Assembly: GCA_937921505.1 (NCBI GenBank)
Contig: CAKZUB010000049.1
Location: 43,546 to 107,545, forward strand
Direction: 5' to 3'
Origin: an uncultured Clostridia bacterium
GTDB taxonomy: Bacteria; Bacillota; Clostridia; Lachnospirales; Cellulosilyticaceae
Length of the DNA stretch: 64,000 nt
The notes under the pieces were generated by a model, which was not told the origin of the DNA, ran no database searches, and saw nothing but the letters and a program-made list of their open reading frames with translations. The position numbers and the translations under genes are program-made. Below, piece after piece: positions 35,287-44,965 of this stretch (position 1 is the first letter of the stretch; each line of letters begins with the position of its first letter).

Positions 35287-37404
35287 ATGAAGTACTATGT
35301 GCTCAAGCGTGATGGCAGAAAGGTCAGCTTTGATTTATCCAAAATAGATAATGCTATCGCTCGTTCAGCAAAAAATCTAGACTTATCTGTAGATCTTGCT
35401 GCTATTTCACAAGAGGTTGAAAATCGTATCAGAGATTCTTATAAGTATGAGATTGATGTCGAACAAATTCAAGATCTTATTGAGGATACCCTCATGGATC
35501 TTAAATTAATAGAGATTAAAAATTCTTACTCTAATTATCGTAAAGAAAGAACACGTATTCGGGATTTAAAATCTGAGCTTATGGATACTGTTCACAATAT
35601 AGGTGTTGAAACAGATCGTGATAATGCCAATGTAGGCAATAACTTTTCTTCTAAACTACTTAGAATAGCAAGTGAAACCAATAAGTGGCATAATCTTTCT
35701 AAAATGCCTAAACGACTTGCAAAGCTGCATGAACTTGGAGATTTATACTACCATGATTTAGATAGCTATAATCTCGCTACAAATTGTTTACATATTGATA
35801 CCGGCAAAGTATTTGAAAATGGTTTTAATACAGGTTATGGAACGATTCGCCAACCTAAAAGAATTGAATCCGCTGCTGAGTTATCTTGTATTTTACTTCA
35901 GGCTTCTCAAAATGATATGTTTGGCGGTCAGTCCCATGTTAACTTTGATAATGATATGGCCCCGTATGTAGATGCGACTCGTACGGAAATCGTTAATGAA
36001 TATACTGTACTTAGAGACTGCCTGTCTGAAGAAGATTTCACCACTTTTGCAGAAAATAAATTAATTGTACGTGTGCGTCAAGCGATGCAAGGTATTGTCT
36101 ACAACTTAAATACAATGCATTCAAGAGCTGGATCTCAAGTTCCTTTTAGCAGTCTTAATGTGGGGATACCTCAATCTGATGATGCCGCTTTAGTATGTCA
36201 GATTTTTCTTGAAGAATATGAAAAAGGACTTGGTAAAAATGAGCAGCCTATATTCCCTAATATTATTTTCAGAGTAAAGCTTGGTGTAAACCGTCGCCCT
36301 GAAGACCCTTATTACTATTTATTTAAGCTTGCCTGTAAAGTAGCAAGCTCACGTATGAATCCTACTTTTATGAACTTAGATACTGACTTTAATCTCCATT
36401 ACTACAACCAAGGTATCCTGCCAGCTACGATGGGATGTCGCACTTATATATGTTCTAATGTTAATGGTCCTGAAGGTCCTAATAGACGTGGCAATAATGC
36501 GCCGACCACCATTAATCTGCCTCGTATCGGTATTGAAGCTAGAGGAGATTTAGACAGGTTTTGGGAACTTCTAGATCAAAAACTTAACTTGGCTAAAGAC
36601 TCTCTTTTGTATCGTTATGAGGTGCTCAAAAAACTAAAGGTTAAAGATATGCCTTTTGTCATAGGCGAAGGACTTATGCTGGGTTCTGAAGGATTAGGCC
36701 CAAATGACAGCATTGATCCTATTCTTAAAAATGGTTCATGGACTATTGGATTTATTGGTCTGGCTGAGACTTTGATTGCACTTACTGGTAACCATCATGG
36801 TAGGTCAGATAGTGCGCGTGAACTAGGTTATCAAATTGTTCAGTGTATCAGAGACTTTACAGATAAAACAACTTGTGATACCCAGATGAACTGGAGCTGT
36901 TATGCAACCCCAGCTGAGGGCTTAAGTGGTAGATTTATACTTCAAGACCGCGCTAAATACGGTGTTATTAAAGGCGTGACCGATAAAGATTATTATACTA
37001 ATAGTTTTCATGTGCCTGTTGGTTTTTCAATTTCTATTCCCGATAAAGTTCAGATTGAGGCACCTTTCCATAAAATGTGCAATGCTGGACACATTAGTTA
37101 TATTGAAGTAGATGGTTATCCTACAGGAGATGCTTTAGAAAAGATTATTACTTATGCTTATGACCATTCTAACATCAGTTACCTCGGTATTAACTTTCAT
37201 TTAAGATATTGCAAAAGCTGTGGTACTTATGTGAATGAACATTCTAAATCATGTCCGCATTGTTCTAGCACAACTATTCAAGGCATAAGCCGCGTGACAG
37301 GATATCTAAGTCTAGATGAAAGGTTTGGCACGGGTAAGCTCTCTGAAAGAAGAGATCGCCTTTCTCATGATGGCAGTAATAAAAATACCTATACAAGCGT
37401 ATGA
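35287..37404 (+). CDS. nrdD: Anaerobic ribonucleoside-triphosphate reductase (class III)
   Basis: The 705-residue enzyme makes deoxyribonucleotides without oxygen by a glycyl-radical mechanism. An N-terminal ATP-cone (YVLKRDGRKVSFDLSKIDNA, about residues 3-90) gives allosteric control. The catalytic domain contains MGCRTYICSNVNG. A C-terminal zinc site CKSCGTYVNEHSKSCPHC is followed by the glycyl-radical loop RVTGYLS, with Gly672 as the predicted radical site. It starts at an ATG behind AAGGGGG and overlaps nrdG by four bases (ATGA), so the two are translationally coupled. Confidence 0.96.
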   Translation: MKYYVLKRDGRKVSFDLSKIDNAIARSAKNLDLSVDLAAISQEVENRIRDSYKYEIDVEQIQDLIEDTLMDLKLIEIKNSYSNYRKERTRIRDLKSELMDTVHNIGVETDRDNANVGNNFSSKLLRIASETNKWHNLSKMPKRLAKLHELGDLYYHDLDSYNLATNCLHIDTGKVFENGFNTGYGTIRQPKRIESAAELSCILLQASQNDMFGGQSHVNFDNDMAPYVDATRTEIVNEYTVLRDCLSEEDFTTFAENKLIVRVRQAMQGIVYNLNTMHSRAGSQVPFSSLNVGIPQSDDAALVCQIFLEEYEKGLGKNEQPIFPNIIFRVKLGVNRRPEDPYYYLFKLACKVASSRMNPTFMNLDTDFNLHYYNQGILPATMGCRTYICSNVNGPEGPNRRGNNAPTTINLPRIGIEARGDLDRFWELLDQKLNLAKDSLLYRYEVLKKLKVKDMPFVIGEGLMLGSEGLGPNDSIDPILKNGSWTIGFIGLAETLIALTGNHHGRSDSARELGYQIVQCIRDFTDKTTCDTQMNWSCYATPAEGLSGRFILQDRAKYGVIKGVTDKDYYTNSFHVPVGFSISIPDKVQIEAPFHKMCNAGHISYIEVDGYPTGDALEKIITYAYDHSNISYLGINFHLRYCKSCGTYVNEHSKSCPHCSSTTIQGISRVTGYLSLDERFGTGKLSERRDRLSHDGSNKNTYTSV

Positions 37405-37889
37405 GACCGTTACGTGTTGCTGGATTTTTAGATCACTCTACCGTAAATGGTGCAGGCTTTAGAAGTGTTTTATTTCTATCTGGCTGCAATCACAGCTGCC
37501 CTGGATGTCATAATCTAGAACTTCAAGATTTTAATTATGGAGAAGATGCTACAATCTCTAAGATCCTCTCTAAAATCTTAAAAAACAAATTATTAATCGA
37601 TGGTGTTACTATTTCAGGTGGGGAACCTTTTGAACAAAGTACAGGACTACTTCCTTTACTGATGGCACTTAAAAAGCTTGAGCTTTCCATTTGGGTTTAT
37701 ACGGGCTATTTGTATGAAGATCTCACTCAAGACCCTAGTAAATCTACTTTATTACCTTTTATTGATGTTCTTGTAGATGGTCCTTATTTAGAAGCCTATG
37801 CAGATGCAAACCTTAAATACCGTGGTTCCTCTAATCAAAGGTTTTTAAAATTAACCCAAGGCAAAATTGAAACTTTGTTAGTCTATTAA
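37401..37889 (+). CDS. nrdG: Anaerobic ribonucleotide reductase activating protein
   Basis: The 162-residue radical-SAM enzyme installs the glycyl radical on NrdD. The cluster-binding motif CNHSCPGC gives Cys29, Cys33 and Cys36. The following TISGGEPFEQ is the SAM-binding GGE segment. Length and order after nrdD are typical. A symmetric terminator follows the stop codon. Confidence 0.96.
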   Translation: MRPLRVAGFLDHSTVNGAGFRSVLFLSGCNHSCPGCHNLELQDFNYGEDATISKILSKILKNKLLIDGVTISGGEPFEQSTGLLPLLMALKKLELSIWVYTGYLYEDLTQDPSKSTLLPFIDVLVDGPYLEAYADANLKYRGSSNQRFLKLTQGKIETLLVY

Positions 37890-37895
37890 AATAAT

Positions 37896-37943
37896 AAAGC
37901 TGTAGAAATTGTAATGTCTTGCACTACAGTTTCTACAGCTTTT
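37896..37943. terminator. Bidirectional terminator after nrdDG
   Basis: AAAGCTGTAGAAA / TTTCTACAGCTTT form a 13-bp stem with T-rich ends on both strands, between convergent genes. Confidence 0.8.
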
Positions 37944-37962
37944 AGTATGTAAACTATTCTTT

Positions 37963-38277
37963 TTATAAAAGATGACCTATAAACCAACCAATAATAAGTA
38001 CTGTGAAAATAACAGACATACTTCTACCTGTCTCTGCGCCATAATCTTCTCGATACTTATCTCCTAAATACCATGCAGGCAGCAAGAAAATCATTGAATA
38101 AAACAAAGTATAATGTACGCCAGTATTGCCTTCTGACCACGCCCTGAGACCAAAAGCTCGTAATACATAATCGCCTATACACATGCCATTTGAAAATGAG
38201 ATGCTAAAACCTAATCCTAAAATGAGTAATACAACCGAAAAGCTCCCCCATCCTATCTTATGTTTTAAATTTTCCAT
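37963..38277 (-). CDS. Small hypothetical membrane protein
   Basis: This is a 104-residue protein with three likely membrane helices (about 12-30, 55-72 and 88-103) and short hydrophilic loops (YLGDKYREDYGAETGRS). It has a good AGGAGG site before the ATG. I do not recognise the family. It stands alone between nrdG and the dehydrogenase gene. Confidence 0.65.
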   Translation of the reverse strand: MENLKHKIGWGSFSVVLLILGLGFSISFSNGMCIGDYVLRAFGLRAWSEGNTGVHYTLFYSMIFLLPAWYLGDKYREDYGAETGRSMSVIFTVLIIGWFIGHLL

Positions 38278-38427
38278 GCTTCCTCCTTTCTATGTATTGC
38301 AAGTCGCCACTGTAATTTTTTACCTTTGTTGGTAATATTATAGTATATTTTCTATAATATTACAACAATAAAAAACTTATGCTATTGTTAACAATTTTCT
38401 AGAGGATAAACATTGAAAGAAAAATTT

Positions 38428-39378
38428 TCAAGGACACACTATTTTAACGAACTTTTTAACACTCTTGGCACTAGTAATAAGCTGCTCTTGCTCAACTGCA
38501 CTTAGTGGAATATTTAAAATTTCTTTTATCCCATCTTGTCCAATAATACATGGCACACTAATAGCAACATCTTGTATACCATATTCTCCATTTAATGTGG
38601 TTGACACAGGCAATATACTCAGTTCATTTAAACTAATAGCCTGAACGATTCTCGCTACACTTTGTGCTACGCCGTAATTAGTATAGCCTTTAGCTAAAAG
38701 AATCTTCATACCAGCTTGTTTGACATCTTGAAGAATCTGTTCTTTATCAATAGGTTCTTTACTTAATTTAGAGGCACACTCATCAATTGGAATACCTCCT
38801 AAATTGCATAGACTCCACGTAATAAAAGCACTTTCCCCATGTTCACCCAACACATAACCATGTACATTCTTAGTATCTACTAAAAAGTATTCTCCTATAA
38901 TACGCCTCATACGTGCCGTATCTAGCATAGTCCCTGTTCCGATGATTTTATGCTGAGGATAGTTAAATTCATTTTGTGCAACATAGGTCAAAATATCAAC
39001 TGGATTGGATACAAAAATAATAATAGCTTCCTGTGTGTACTTTGTGATCTCCTTCATAACGCTTCTTGTTACATTAGTATTTGTTTCTATTAAAATTCTT
39101 CTATCTAATTTTTGCCCTGGTTTTACACTAGGACCTGCACACATCACAATAATTTGCGAATCCTTACAGTCTTCATAACTTCCCTTTTTAATACGTACAT
39201 TGGGTACATAAGAAAATGACGTTGTATGAAAAGCATCTAGTGCTTCACCCTCTGCCTTTTCTTCACTTTGATCAATAAGAATAATTTCAGCTATAAGACC
39301 TGAGTTTAATATAGCCATCATCACAGCAGATCCTACCATACCTGCTCCTATAATACATACCTTGTGTTTAATCATCAT
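38428..39378 (-). CDS. Lactate/malate dehydrogenase family protein
   Basis: The 316-residue NAD-dependent enzyme has the Rossmann motif IIGAGMVGSAV, an acidic NAD-binding residue in ILIDQSEEK, the catalytic His in GEHGESAF and the substrate-binding Arg in LDTARMRRI. The active-site loop is unusual: it reads PSVKPGQKLDRRIL, with Val where LDH has Gln and MDH has Arg, and two extra residues compared with KPGETRLDLV. It therefore belongs to the LDH/MDH superfamily, but the substrate (lactate, malate or a branched 2-hydroxyacid) is open. The gene is preceded by a small DMT transporter gene 28 nt upstream, possibly in one unit. Confidence 0.82.
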   Translation of the reverse strand: MMIKHKVCIIGAGMVGSAVMMAILNSGLIAEIILIDQSEEKAEGEALDAFHTTSFSYVPNVRIKKGSYEDCKDSQIIVMCAGPSVKPGQKLDRRILIETNTNVTRSVMKEITKYTQEAIIIFVSNPVDILTYVAQNEFNYPQHKIIGTGTMLDTARMRRIIGEYFLVDTKNVHGYVLGEHGESAFITWSLCNLGGIPIDECASKLSKEPIDKEQILQDVKQAGMKILLAKGYTNYGVAQSVARIVQAISLNELSILPVSTTLNGEYGIQDVAISVPCIIGQDGIKEILNIPLSAVEQEQLITSAKSVKKFVKIVCP

Positions 39379-39406
39379 GTAATCCTTTCTTATGATAAAA
39401 TTTTAA

Positions 39407-39841
39407 TTATCTTTTCCACTGAAACACTATAATACCTACAACCATTATGCCAACCCCTAAGAGTTTTGTCCACATAAAGGGTACTTTTTCTGTCTCAAAT
39501 AAGCCAAAAAGTTCTATCAAATAAGAGGCAAAGACCTGCGCCACAAGTATAATCATAATGGCATAAGCTGGGCCTAGCTTACCAATAGATACAACAACTG
39601 TGTAGACAATCCCGGCTCCTAGTATACCTGCTAAGAAATACATTTTATTAACTATCTTTAACCCTTCTAAATGGGTATCCTTTGCAAAAAATAGTATGCA
39701 AATACAAAATATAAATCCTATTAAATGTACAATACTATTTGTAAGCCAAATACCAGCTTTTTCTGTTACCCGTGTATTCCATACGCCTTGAATACTCATC
39801 AAAATTCCTGATACAATAGCTGTTAAACCACTTATTAGCAT
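39407..39841 (-). CDS. DMT-superfamily transporter (YdcZ/DUF606 type)
   Basis: The 144-residue protein has five predicted membrane helices and starts LISGLTAIVSGILMSIQGVWN, the signature of the half-size DUF606/YdcZ transporters that usually work as dimers or pairs. NSIVHLIGFIFCI and the ending GVGIMVVGIIVFQWKR also fit. The substrate is unknown. It lies just upstream of the dehydrogenase gene and may be co-transcribed. Confidence 0.8.
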   Translation of the reverse strand: MLISGLTAIVSGILMSIQGVWNTRVTEKAGIWLTNSIVHLIGFIFCICILFFAKDTHLEGLKIVNKMYFLAGILGAGIVYTVVVSIGKLGPAYAIMIILVAQVFASYLIELFGLFETEKVPFMWTKLLGVGIMVVGIIVFQWKR

Positions 39842-39939
39842 GCTACCAACTCCTTATTTATACGTAAACGCATAAACGTATTTTGCATCTTTTACTCTAT
39901 TTTATACGCCACTTAGAAGTTGTACTTTGCTAAAAAGTT

Positions 39940-39982
39940 AAAAAAGCAGTGTAAAATACTTGCTAAGCGTATTTTACACTGC
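39940..39982 (-). terminator. Intrinsic terminator of asnA
   Basis: GCAGTGTAAAATAC (39946-39959) and GTATTTTACACTGC (39969-39982) form a perfect 14-bp stem. On the minus strand it is followed by TTTTTT, 27 nt after the asnA stop. Confidence 0.9.
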
Positions 39983-40008
39983 CCTTTTAATCCCTACTCT
40001 CATTTTTC

Positions 40009-41016
40009 TTAAAGTAATATAATATCGTTTTCTTCACAGGTCTTAATCATTTCATCTGGCCATATAGAGGCTTGAACTTCTCCAATATGCGCTTTTTGTA
40101 AAAAATACATGCATATTCTTGATTGGCCAATACCACCGCCAACTGTATAAGGCAGCTCTTTACCAATAATCTTTTTATGAAAATCCATTTCAGCTCTTTC
40201 ACTACAGCCTCGTATTTCTAGCTGCTTAACTAGAGAAAGTTCGTCTACCCTTATTCCCATAGATGAAAGTTCAAAAGCTTGCTTTAAAATAGGGTTCCAA
40301 AACAAAATATCCCCATTGAGTTCCCAATCATCATAATCAGGTGCTCTGCCATCGTGCTTTTCTCCGTGAGATAATGCCTTCCCAATCTGCATAACAAACA
40401 CAGCACGTTTTTCTTCACAAATGGCATTTTCTCTTTCTTTAACAGATAAGTCCGGATAACGGTCTAGAAGCTCTTGTGCAGTTATAAAAGTAATTTCATC
40501 CGGCATCCATTTTTCAAGACTTGGATATTCAGTAATAATATACTTTTCAGTTTTAAGAAAAGCATTATAGATTTGTTTTACAGTTTTCTTTAAGAAAGCT
40601 TCTGTTCGCATATCTTTTGAGATAACTTTTTCCCAATCCCATTGATCTACATAAAGTGAATGCAGATTATCAAGTTCTTCATCTCTTCTTATGGCATTCA
40701 TATCTGTATAGAGTCCTTCATTAACCTCAAATCCATATCTGCCAAGAGCCATACGTTTCCATTTTGCAAGAGAATGTACAACTTCTACATAAGCTCCGTT
40801 ATCATCCAAAATATCAAAACTAACAGGTCTTTCTACCCCATTTAAATTATCATTAAGTCCTGTTTCTGGTTTCACAAACAAAGGAGCTGAAACCCTTGTT
40901 AAATAAAGTTCATAGGCTAGTGCATTTTCAAAATAATCTTTGAGTTTCTTAATAGCTACCTCTGTTTCTCTTAAGTCTAACTTGGGTTTATACCCCTCTG
41001 GTAATTGTAATTTCAT
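40009..41016 (-). CDS. asnA: Aspartate-ammonia ligase AsnA
   Basis: The 335-residue enzyme makes asparagine from aspartate, ammonia and ATP. It is related to class II aminoacyl-tRNA synthetases and shows family segments such as [44 protein letters not shown] and [16 protein letters not shown] near the C terminus. The length is standard. A T-box leader whose specifier reads AAC (Asn) precedes it, so the gene should be induced when uncharged tRNA-Asn accumulates. Confidence 0.96.
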   Translation of the reverse strand: MKLQLPEGYKPKLDLRETEVAIKKLKDYFENALAYELYLTRVSAPLFVKPETGLNDNLNGVERPVSFDILDDNGAYVEVVHSLAKWKRMALGRYGFEVNEGLYTDMNAIRRDEELDNLHSLYVDQWDWEKVISKDMRTEAFLKKTVKQIYNAFLKTEKYIITEYPSLEKWMPDEITFITAQELLDRYPDLSVKERENAICEEKRAVFVMQIGKALSHGEKHDGRAPDYDDWELNGDILFWNPILKQAFELSSMGIRVDELSLVKQLEIRGCSERAEMDFHKKIIGKELPYTVGGGIGQSRICMYFLQKAHIGEVQASIWPDEMIKTCEENDIILL

Positions 41017-41043
41017 ACATACGCCTCCTTATATTTAGATAAA

Positions 41044-41332
41044 ATAAAAAACCCTCACCCCAAACAAAGGGACGAAGGTTAACTCGCGTTGCCACCCTAA
41101 TTGATTTAAATAGTATGTATTTAAATCCTCTTAGAAACGTACGGATCTGACTCGATACGTTCTAGATGTAACGGTCTACCCCGTCTAAGCCTACTTAGTA
41201 AGTACCTTTTGGTTAGAAACTCCAAGATGTTCTTCAATAAATGCCTTGCTGCCGATTTTCAGCTCCCTCGGCTCTCTTATAAGCTTACAGCATAGATCTA
41301 CTCTTCTTATCATCGTCGTTATAATATTTAAA
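41044..41332 (-). ncRNA. T-box riboswitch, asparagine specifier, leader of asnA
   Basis: Read leftward, the leader has AGAGAG in Stem I, the specifier region GAAGAACATCTTGGAG with codon AAC, and the T-box core AGGGTGGCAACGCGAGTT, which pairs with the tRNA acceptor end. A terminator follows (ACCTTCGTCCC...GGGGTGAGGGTTTTTT). The AAC codon agrees with the downstream asnA gene and calibrates the specifier of the second T-box at 53 kb. Confidence 0.95.
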
Positions 41333-41401
41333 TTCTATTTGGAATTATAAAGAATTTATAGGCCTTTGTCAAGCCATCTCGTAAAATTCTTATTGAATTC
41401 G

Positions 41402-42058
41402 TTATTCAATGCGGTAATTAATGCCATAATATTGAAGTACACCTTCAACAACTTCTCTAGCTACTTCATCTCTAAATGCTGGATCTCCCATAAGAATTGC
41501 TTCTGGCAAAAAGTCCATAAAGCCAGGTTCAATAAGTGCTGCTGGCATTTGTGTTCTTCTTAGAACATAAAAATTAGCAGGTTTTGCACCTCGATCTACT
41601 TGGGGTGTTCCTCTTAGTAATGCCTCTTGCAAGCTTCTAGCAAGTCTCTGTCCTCTTACACTTGTTGGAAAATAAAAAGTTTCAACGCCTTGTGCTCTTG
41701 TTTGAAATTCTGTTCCTAGTATATTGTAGTGGATACTGACAAAGGTAGCAATATCTAAATTTGTAGTGTCGATCCCTTCTCTTTGTAAGCGCAGCCTATG
41801 TTGCTGATAAGCTGTGTTTGCACGTGCTACTCTTTCTGGAAGTGAGGTATCTGTTTCATCCGGAGAAGTAATAAAGGTTTCAAATCCTAACTGCCTTGCA
41901 TATAAATCAACAAGTGCCGCTACTGCCTTATTAAACTCATACTCTTGGATTACCCTGCCATCTGGAAGCGGCGGTGTTCTTCTTTCTGGGGTGGTAATGC
42001 CGTGTCCTCCATCTAATATAAGTAACGGTGTAAATCCTAATTCTTCTCTAACATTCAT
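41402..42058 (-). CDS. N-acetylmuramoyl-L-alanine amidase (Amidase_3)
   Basis: The 218-residue zinc amidase has His19 (LDGGHG), a ligand Glu near 41 (EYEFNK), His110 (VSIHYN) and catalytic Glu177 (LIEPGF). It has no signal peptide and no cell-wall-binding repeat, unlike typical secreted autolysins. It follows a ferritin-like gene by 31 nt in one leftward unit. The absence of a secretion signal fits a spore-internal, mother-cell lysis or engulfment-related enzyme, but this is inference. Confidence 0.88.
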   Translation of the reverse strand: MNVREELGFTPLLILDGGHGITTPERRTPPLPDGRVIQEYEFNKAVAALVDLYARQLGFETFITSPDETDTSLPERVARANTAYQQHRLRLQREGIDTTNLDIATFVSIHYNILGTEFQTRAQGVETFYFPTSVRGQRLARSLQEALLRGTPQVDRGAKPANFYVLRRTQMPAALIEPGFMDFLPEAILMGDPAFRDEVAREVVEGVLQYYGINYRIE

Positions 42059-42089
42059 GCTAATATCCCCCTTTATGATTTATATTGAC

Positions 42090-42587
42090 CTAGGTTAGTG
42101 GTCCATATCTATCTGTATCAAGTTCTATAAGAACTTTTGTAAGGAGTTCAATATGCTCTTTTTCATCCTGACTAATGGTATTAACAACTTGCAAAATTGG
42201 GGAAACCGGCACTTGTAAAAGAAATATTTCATAGGCATTAGCTGTTGCTAATTCTAGTCTTATATCATTTCTTATATAATTTAGGGTTTCAAGGTTTCCT
42301 CTTTTTACAACAGCCGCCTCTGTTTGGATTTTAGGTGGCATTATGATATTAAGATTTCTTACATTTTGATATTGAGCTGCTTGCTGCGGATCAAATCTCC
42401 TAAATAGTTCAAGGAGCATACCGTAATGCCCCTTTTCGTTTTCTACAATATATTGCCATATTTCATTGAGTTCTGGCATATCGGATTGTTGCATGTGCCG
42501 CTCATACTGATTGATAGACTCTAACTCTGCTTGCATAAGATTTCTTATGGATAGCGTATAGTTGAGCACTGGCTCTTGCCTAGCCAT
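42090..42587 (-). CDS. Ferritin-like (rubrerythrin-type) four-helix protein
   Basis: The 165-residue protein consists of predicted helices with a duplicated diiron pattern: ELESINQYERH with NEKGH (about 21-54), and ELATANAYE with DEKEHIE near the end. Each half supplies a Glu and an ExxH, as in ferritin-like diiron proteins. It lacks the rubredoxin domain. It precedes the amidase gene in the same unit. Related ferritin-like proteins occur in spore coats and oxidative defence, but a specific role cannot be assigned. Confidence 0.7.
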   Translation of the reverse strand: MARQEPVLNYTLSIRNLMQAELESINQYERHMQQSDMPELNEIWQYIVENEKGHYGMLLELFRRFDPQQAAQYQNVRNLNIIMPPKIQTEAAVVKRGNLETLNYIRNDIRLELATANAYEIFLLQVPVSPILQVVNTISQDEKEHIELLTKVLIELDTDRYGPLT

Positions 42588-42671
42588 AACGAGGACCTCC
42601 TAACATACGTTTCATAATAGTATAGTCACAAGGCTTGTACATTTATAACTTAATTTATTTGAGCCTATAAA

Positions 42672-43346
42672 TTAAAGATTGTCTATCTGCCAATCAATGA
42701 GTTCTTGGTGCTGTATTGCTAATAACTCATTAGCCTTTTTAAAATGATTGCAGCCAAAAAAACCATTGTGAGCTGATAGAGGACTTGGATGTGCTGCTGT
42801 TAAAATAGTATGAACTGTATTGGTGATAAGCTCACTTTTTTTCTTTGCGGGTGCTCCCCATAACATAAAAATAATAGGCTCTTTTCTATTATTGAGAGTT
42901 GTAATGATATGGTCTGTAAACTTCTCCCATCCCTTTCCTTTATGTGATTGTGGGGCCCCTGCCCTTACGCTTAGAACAGTATTTAGAAGGAGTACTCCCT
43001 GATTCGCCCATTTTATAAGGTATCCATTATTAGGCATATGACATCCTACAGTATCTCTTAATTCTTTATAAATGTTTTTAAGTGAGGGTGGAATAGGAAC
43101 CCCAGGCTTAACAGAAAAGGCCATCCCATGAGCCTGTCCTTGACCATGATAAGGATCTTGTCCTAAAATAACAATTTTAGTCTTCTCATAACTTGTTGTC
43201 TTTAACGCATTAAATAGATCATGCATTTCAGGGTAAATAGTGTTTTGGGCATATTCTTCTTTTAAAAAATCTCTTAATTTTTGATAATAAGGCTTGTTAA
43301 ACTCTTCTTGTAAATAGTCATCCCACATATTATTAAAAGTTATCAT
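42672..43346 (-). CDS. ung: Uracil-DNA glycosylase (family 1)
   Basis: The 224-residue enzyme removes uracil from DNA. The water-activating motif [13 protein letters not shown] places Asp64, and the Leu-loop [13 protein letters not shown] with catalytic His is present. [12 protein letters not shown] and FMLWGAPA are also family features. Its length and start (ATG, weak AAGGAA site) are typical. It is a stand-alone gene. Confidence 0.96.
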   Translation of the reverse strand: MITFNNMWDDYLQEEFNKPYYQKLRDFLKEEYAQNTIYPEMHDLFNALKTTSYEKTKIVILGQDPYHGQGQAHGMAFSVKPGVPIPPSLKNIYKELRDTVGCHMPNNGYLIKWANQGVLLLNTVLSVRAGAPQSHKGKGWEKFTDHIITTLNNRKEPIIFMLWGAPAKKKSELITNTVHTILTAAHPSPLSAHNGFFGCNHFKKANELLAIQHQELIDWQIDNL

Positions 43347-43438
43347 CTTTGCATTCCTTTCAACATTTATTTTAATTCGCTTATGTTATCCTATCCTTAT
43401 TATTACAACTTATGACGTTATTATTAAAAAATAAAAAA

Positions 43439-43462
43439 GGGCAGGCACAAAGGCCGCCCCGC
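43439..43462 (-). terminator. Intrinsic terminator of the Rrf2 gene
   Basis: Read leftward, GGGCGGCC-TTTGT-GCCTGCCC is followed by TTTTTTATTTTTT, directly after the rrf2-type gene. Confidence 0.8.
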
Positions 43463-43463
43463 T

Positions 43464-43919
43464 TCAAATATAATACATCAAACTTTCATCAATACTAAGC
43501 ACTTGATAATCTTTCATTAAGTCTTCTAATGTGATATTATCCACAACTTCACAAATACTTTGTGTCATCTTAGACCACACATTTTCCCAAATACATTGTT
43601 GCATGTTTTGTAAAATCAGTGATGTGTCATTTGTATATTCTTCCTTATCTACAATAAGTATTTCTCCCTCAATAGCTCTTACAATATGTCCTACAGTAAT
43701 GTCCTTAGGTTTTCTAGCAAGCATATAGCCTCCTTGAGAACCTTTAACACTTTTTACAATATTGGACTTTTTAAGCAGCGAAAAAACTTGCTCCAAGTAA
43801 TTAACCGATAGTTCTTGTCTTTTAGCAATTTGAATGAGCGCTAAATGTTCTCCTCCAGAGTGGACAGCTAAGTCTACTAAAGCTCTAAGTCCGTATCTAG
43901 CCTTTGTGGAAATTTTCAA
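43464..43919 (-). CDS. Rrf2-family transcriptional regulator
   Basis: The 151-residue protein starts at TTG (43919) with AAGGAGG upstream. It has the Rrf2 N terminus MKISTKARYGLRALVDLA, a winged-helix with LSVNYLEQVFSLLKKSNIVKS and the wing GSQGGYMLAR. IscR-type cluster binding normally needs three closely spaced cysteines around residues 92-104. Here only two widely separated ones (CIWENVW and SICEVV) are seen, so a classical [2Fe-2S] sensor is doubtful. Targets are unknown, with no isc/suf genes nearby. Confidence 0.88.
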   Translation of the reverse strand: MKISTKARYGLRALVDLAVHSGGEHLALIQIAKRQELSVNYLEQVFSLLKKSNIVKSVKGSQGGYMLARKPKDITVGHIVRAIEGEILIVDKEEYTNDTSLILQNMQQCIWENVWSKMTQSICEVVDNITLEDLMKDYQVLSIDESLMYYI

Positions 43920-43991
43920 AAAATCCCCTCCTTAAAATCCCTAGTATGTCTATATGTTTTATACTAAATGTTTTTCACAGAAGTGTCAACT

Positions 43992-44843
43992 CTATCTTTT
44001 GAATCCTTCACCTACAACTTCATGTAGATTTTGTACAGTTACAAAGGCTAAATCATCAATCTCAGAAATATGTCTTTTTAACTCAATAAATTCTCTACGG
44101 TCCATAACACTCGTGATAACGTTCTTTTGGTTTTTACTATAAGCACCTTCTGCATGATACATCGTTGCTCCTCTATCTAGCGTATGCAAAATATAAGCAT
44201 TAATATGTTCAGTAGCCTCAGGACTTGAGGGAATAATTGTAACATGCTTTTGCACCGTAATCCCTGAAATAATGTAGTCTATAAGTGTACTTGTTACAAT
44301 CACTCCAAGAGCTGCATAAAGTCCTTTTTCAAATCCAAAAATACCAATAGCAAGAAGAACTATTGCCATATCAGCAATAACAAGAGCTGTTCCTATATTA
44401 ATACCAATATATTTAGTAATAATTTTTGCAATAATATCTGTTCCTCCTGATGAGGCTTCTAAATTAAATACAATAGCTTGCCCTATAGCTATAAATAATG
44501 CCCCGAACAAAAGAACAACAAGGACATCTTTACTAAGAGGCTGTAAGCTTGGAAATAAAAACTCTAAAAGAATCATAAGCAGCGCTATCTCTAAACTACA
44601 TACGATACTTCTTATGCCAAAACTCTTTCCAAGCATAATAAATCCTATTGCAAACATAATAACATCAAGTCCTAAAATAATAACTCCTATAGGAACACCT
44701 GGTAAAACAGACTTAATAACAACTGATAAGCCACTTATGCCTCCAGCAGCCAGTTGTGATGGTAGCCAAAAAAAATATAATCCTGCCGCTATAAATAGAG
44801 CGCCTATCAATAATCCACTATACTCTGTTACAATCTTTTTCAT
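43992..44843 (-). CDS. YitT family membrane protein (DUF161 + DUF2179)
   Basis: The 283-residue protein has about five to six N-terminal membrane helices (first: SGLLIGALFIAAGLYFFWLP) followed by a cytosolic DUF2179 domain of about 80 residues (IIPSSPEATEHINAYILHTL, DRGATMYHAEGAY). I chose the ATG at 44843, which has AAGGTG six bases upstream; a GTG nine bases earlier lies inside that site. The family function is unknown; it is common and often multicopy in Firmicutes. Confidence 0.88.
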   Translation of the reverse strand: MKKIVTEYSGLLIGALFIAAGLYFFWLPSQLAAGGISGLSVVIKSVLPGVPIGVIILGLDVIMFAIGFIMLGKSFGIRSIVCSLEIALLMILLEFLFPSLQPLSKDVLVVLLFGALFIAIGQAIVFNLEASSGGTDIIAKIITKYIGINIGTALVIADMAIVLLAIGIFGFEKGLYAALGVIVTSTLIDYIISGITVQKHVTIIPSSPEATEHINAYILHTLDRGATMYHAEGAYSKNQKNVITSVMDRREFIELKRHISEIDDLAFVTVQNLHEVVGEGFKR

Positions 44844-44965
44844 TTTTATCACCTTATGGTATGAATTCTTTATTATAAAATTTCTTTATTTATTTCTTTA
44901 TAACTTGTATTGTATGTAAAATGCTTGCATTCTACTATAAAATCTTAATCTTTTTACAATCTTTT

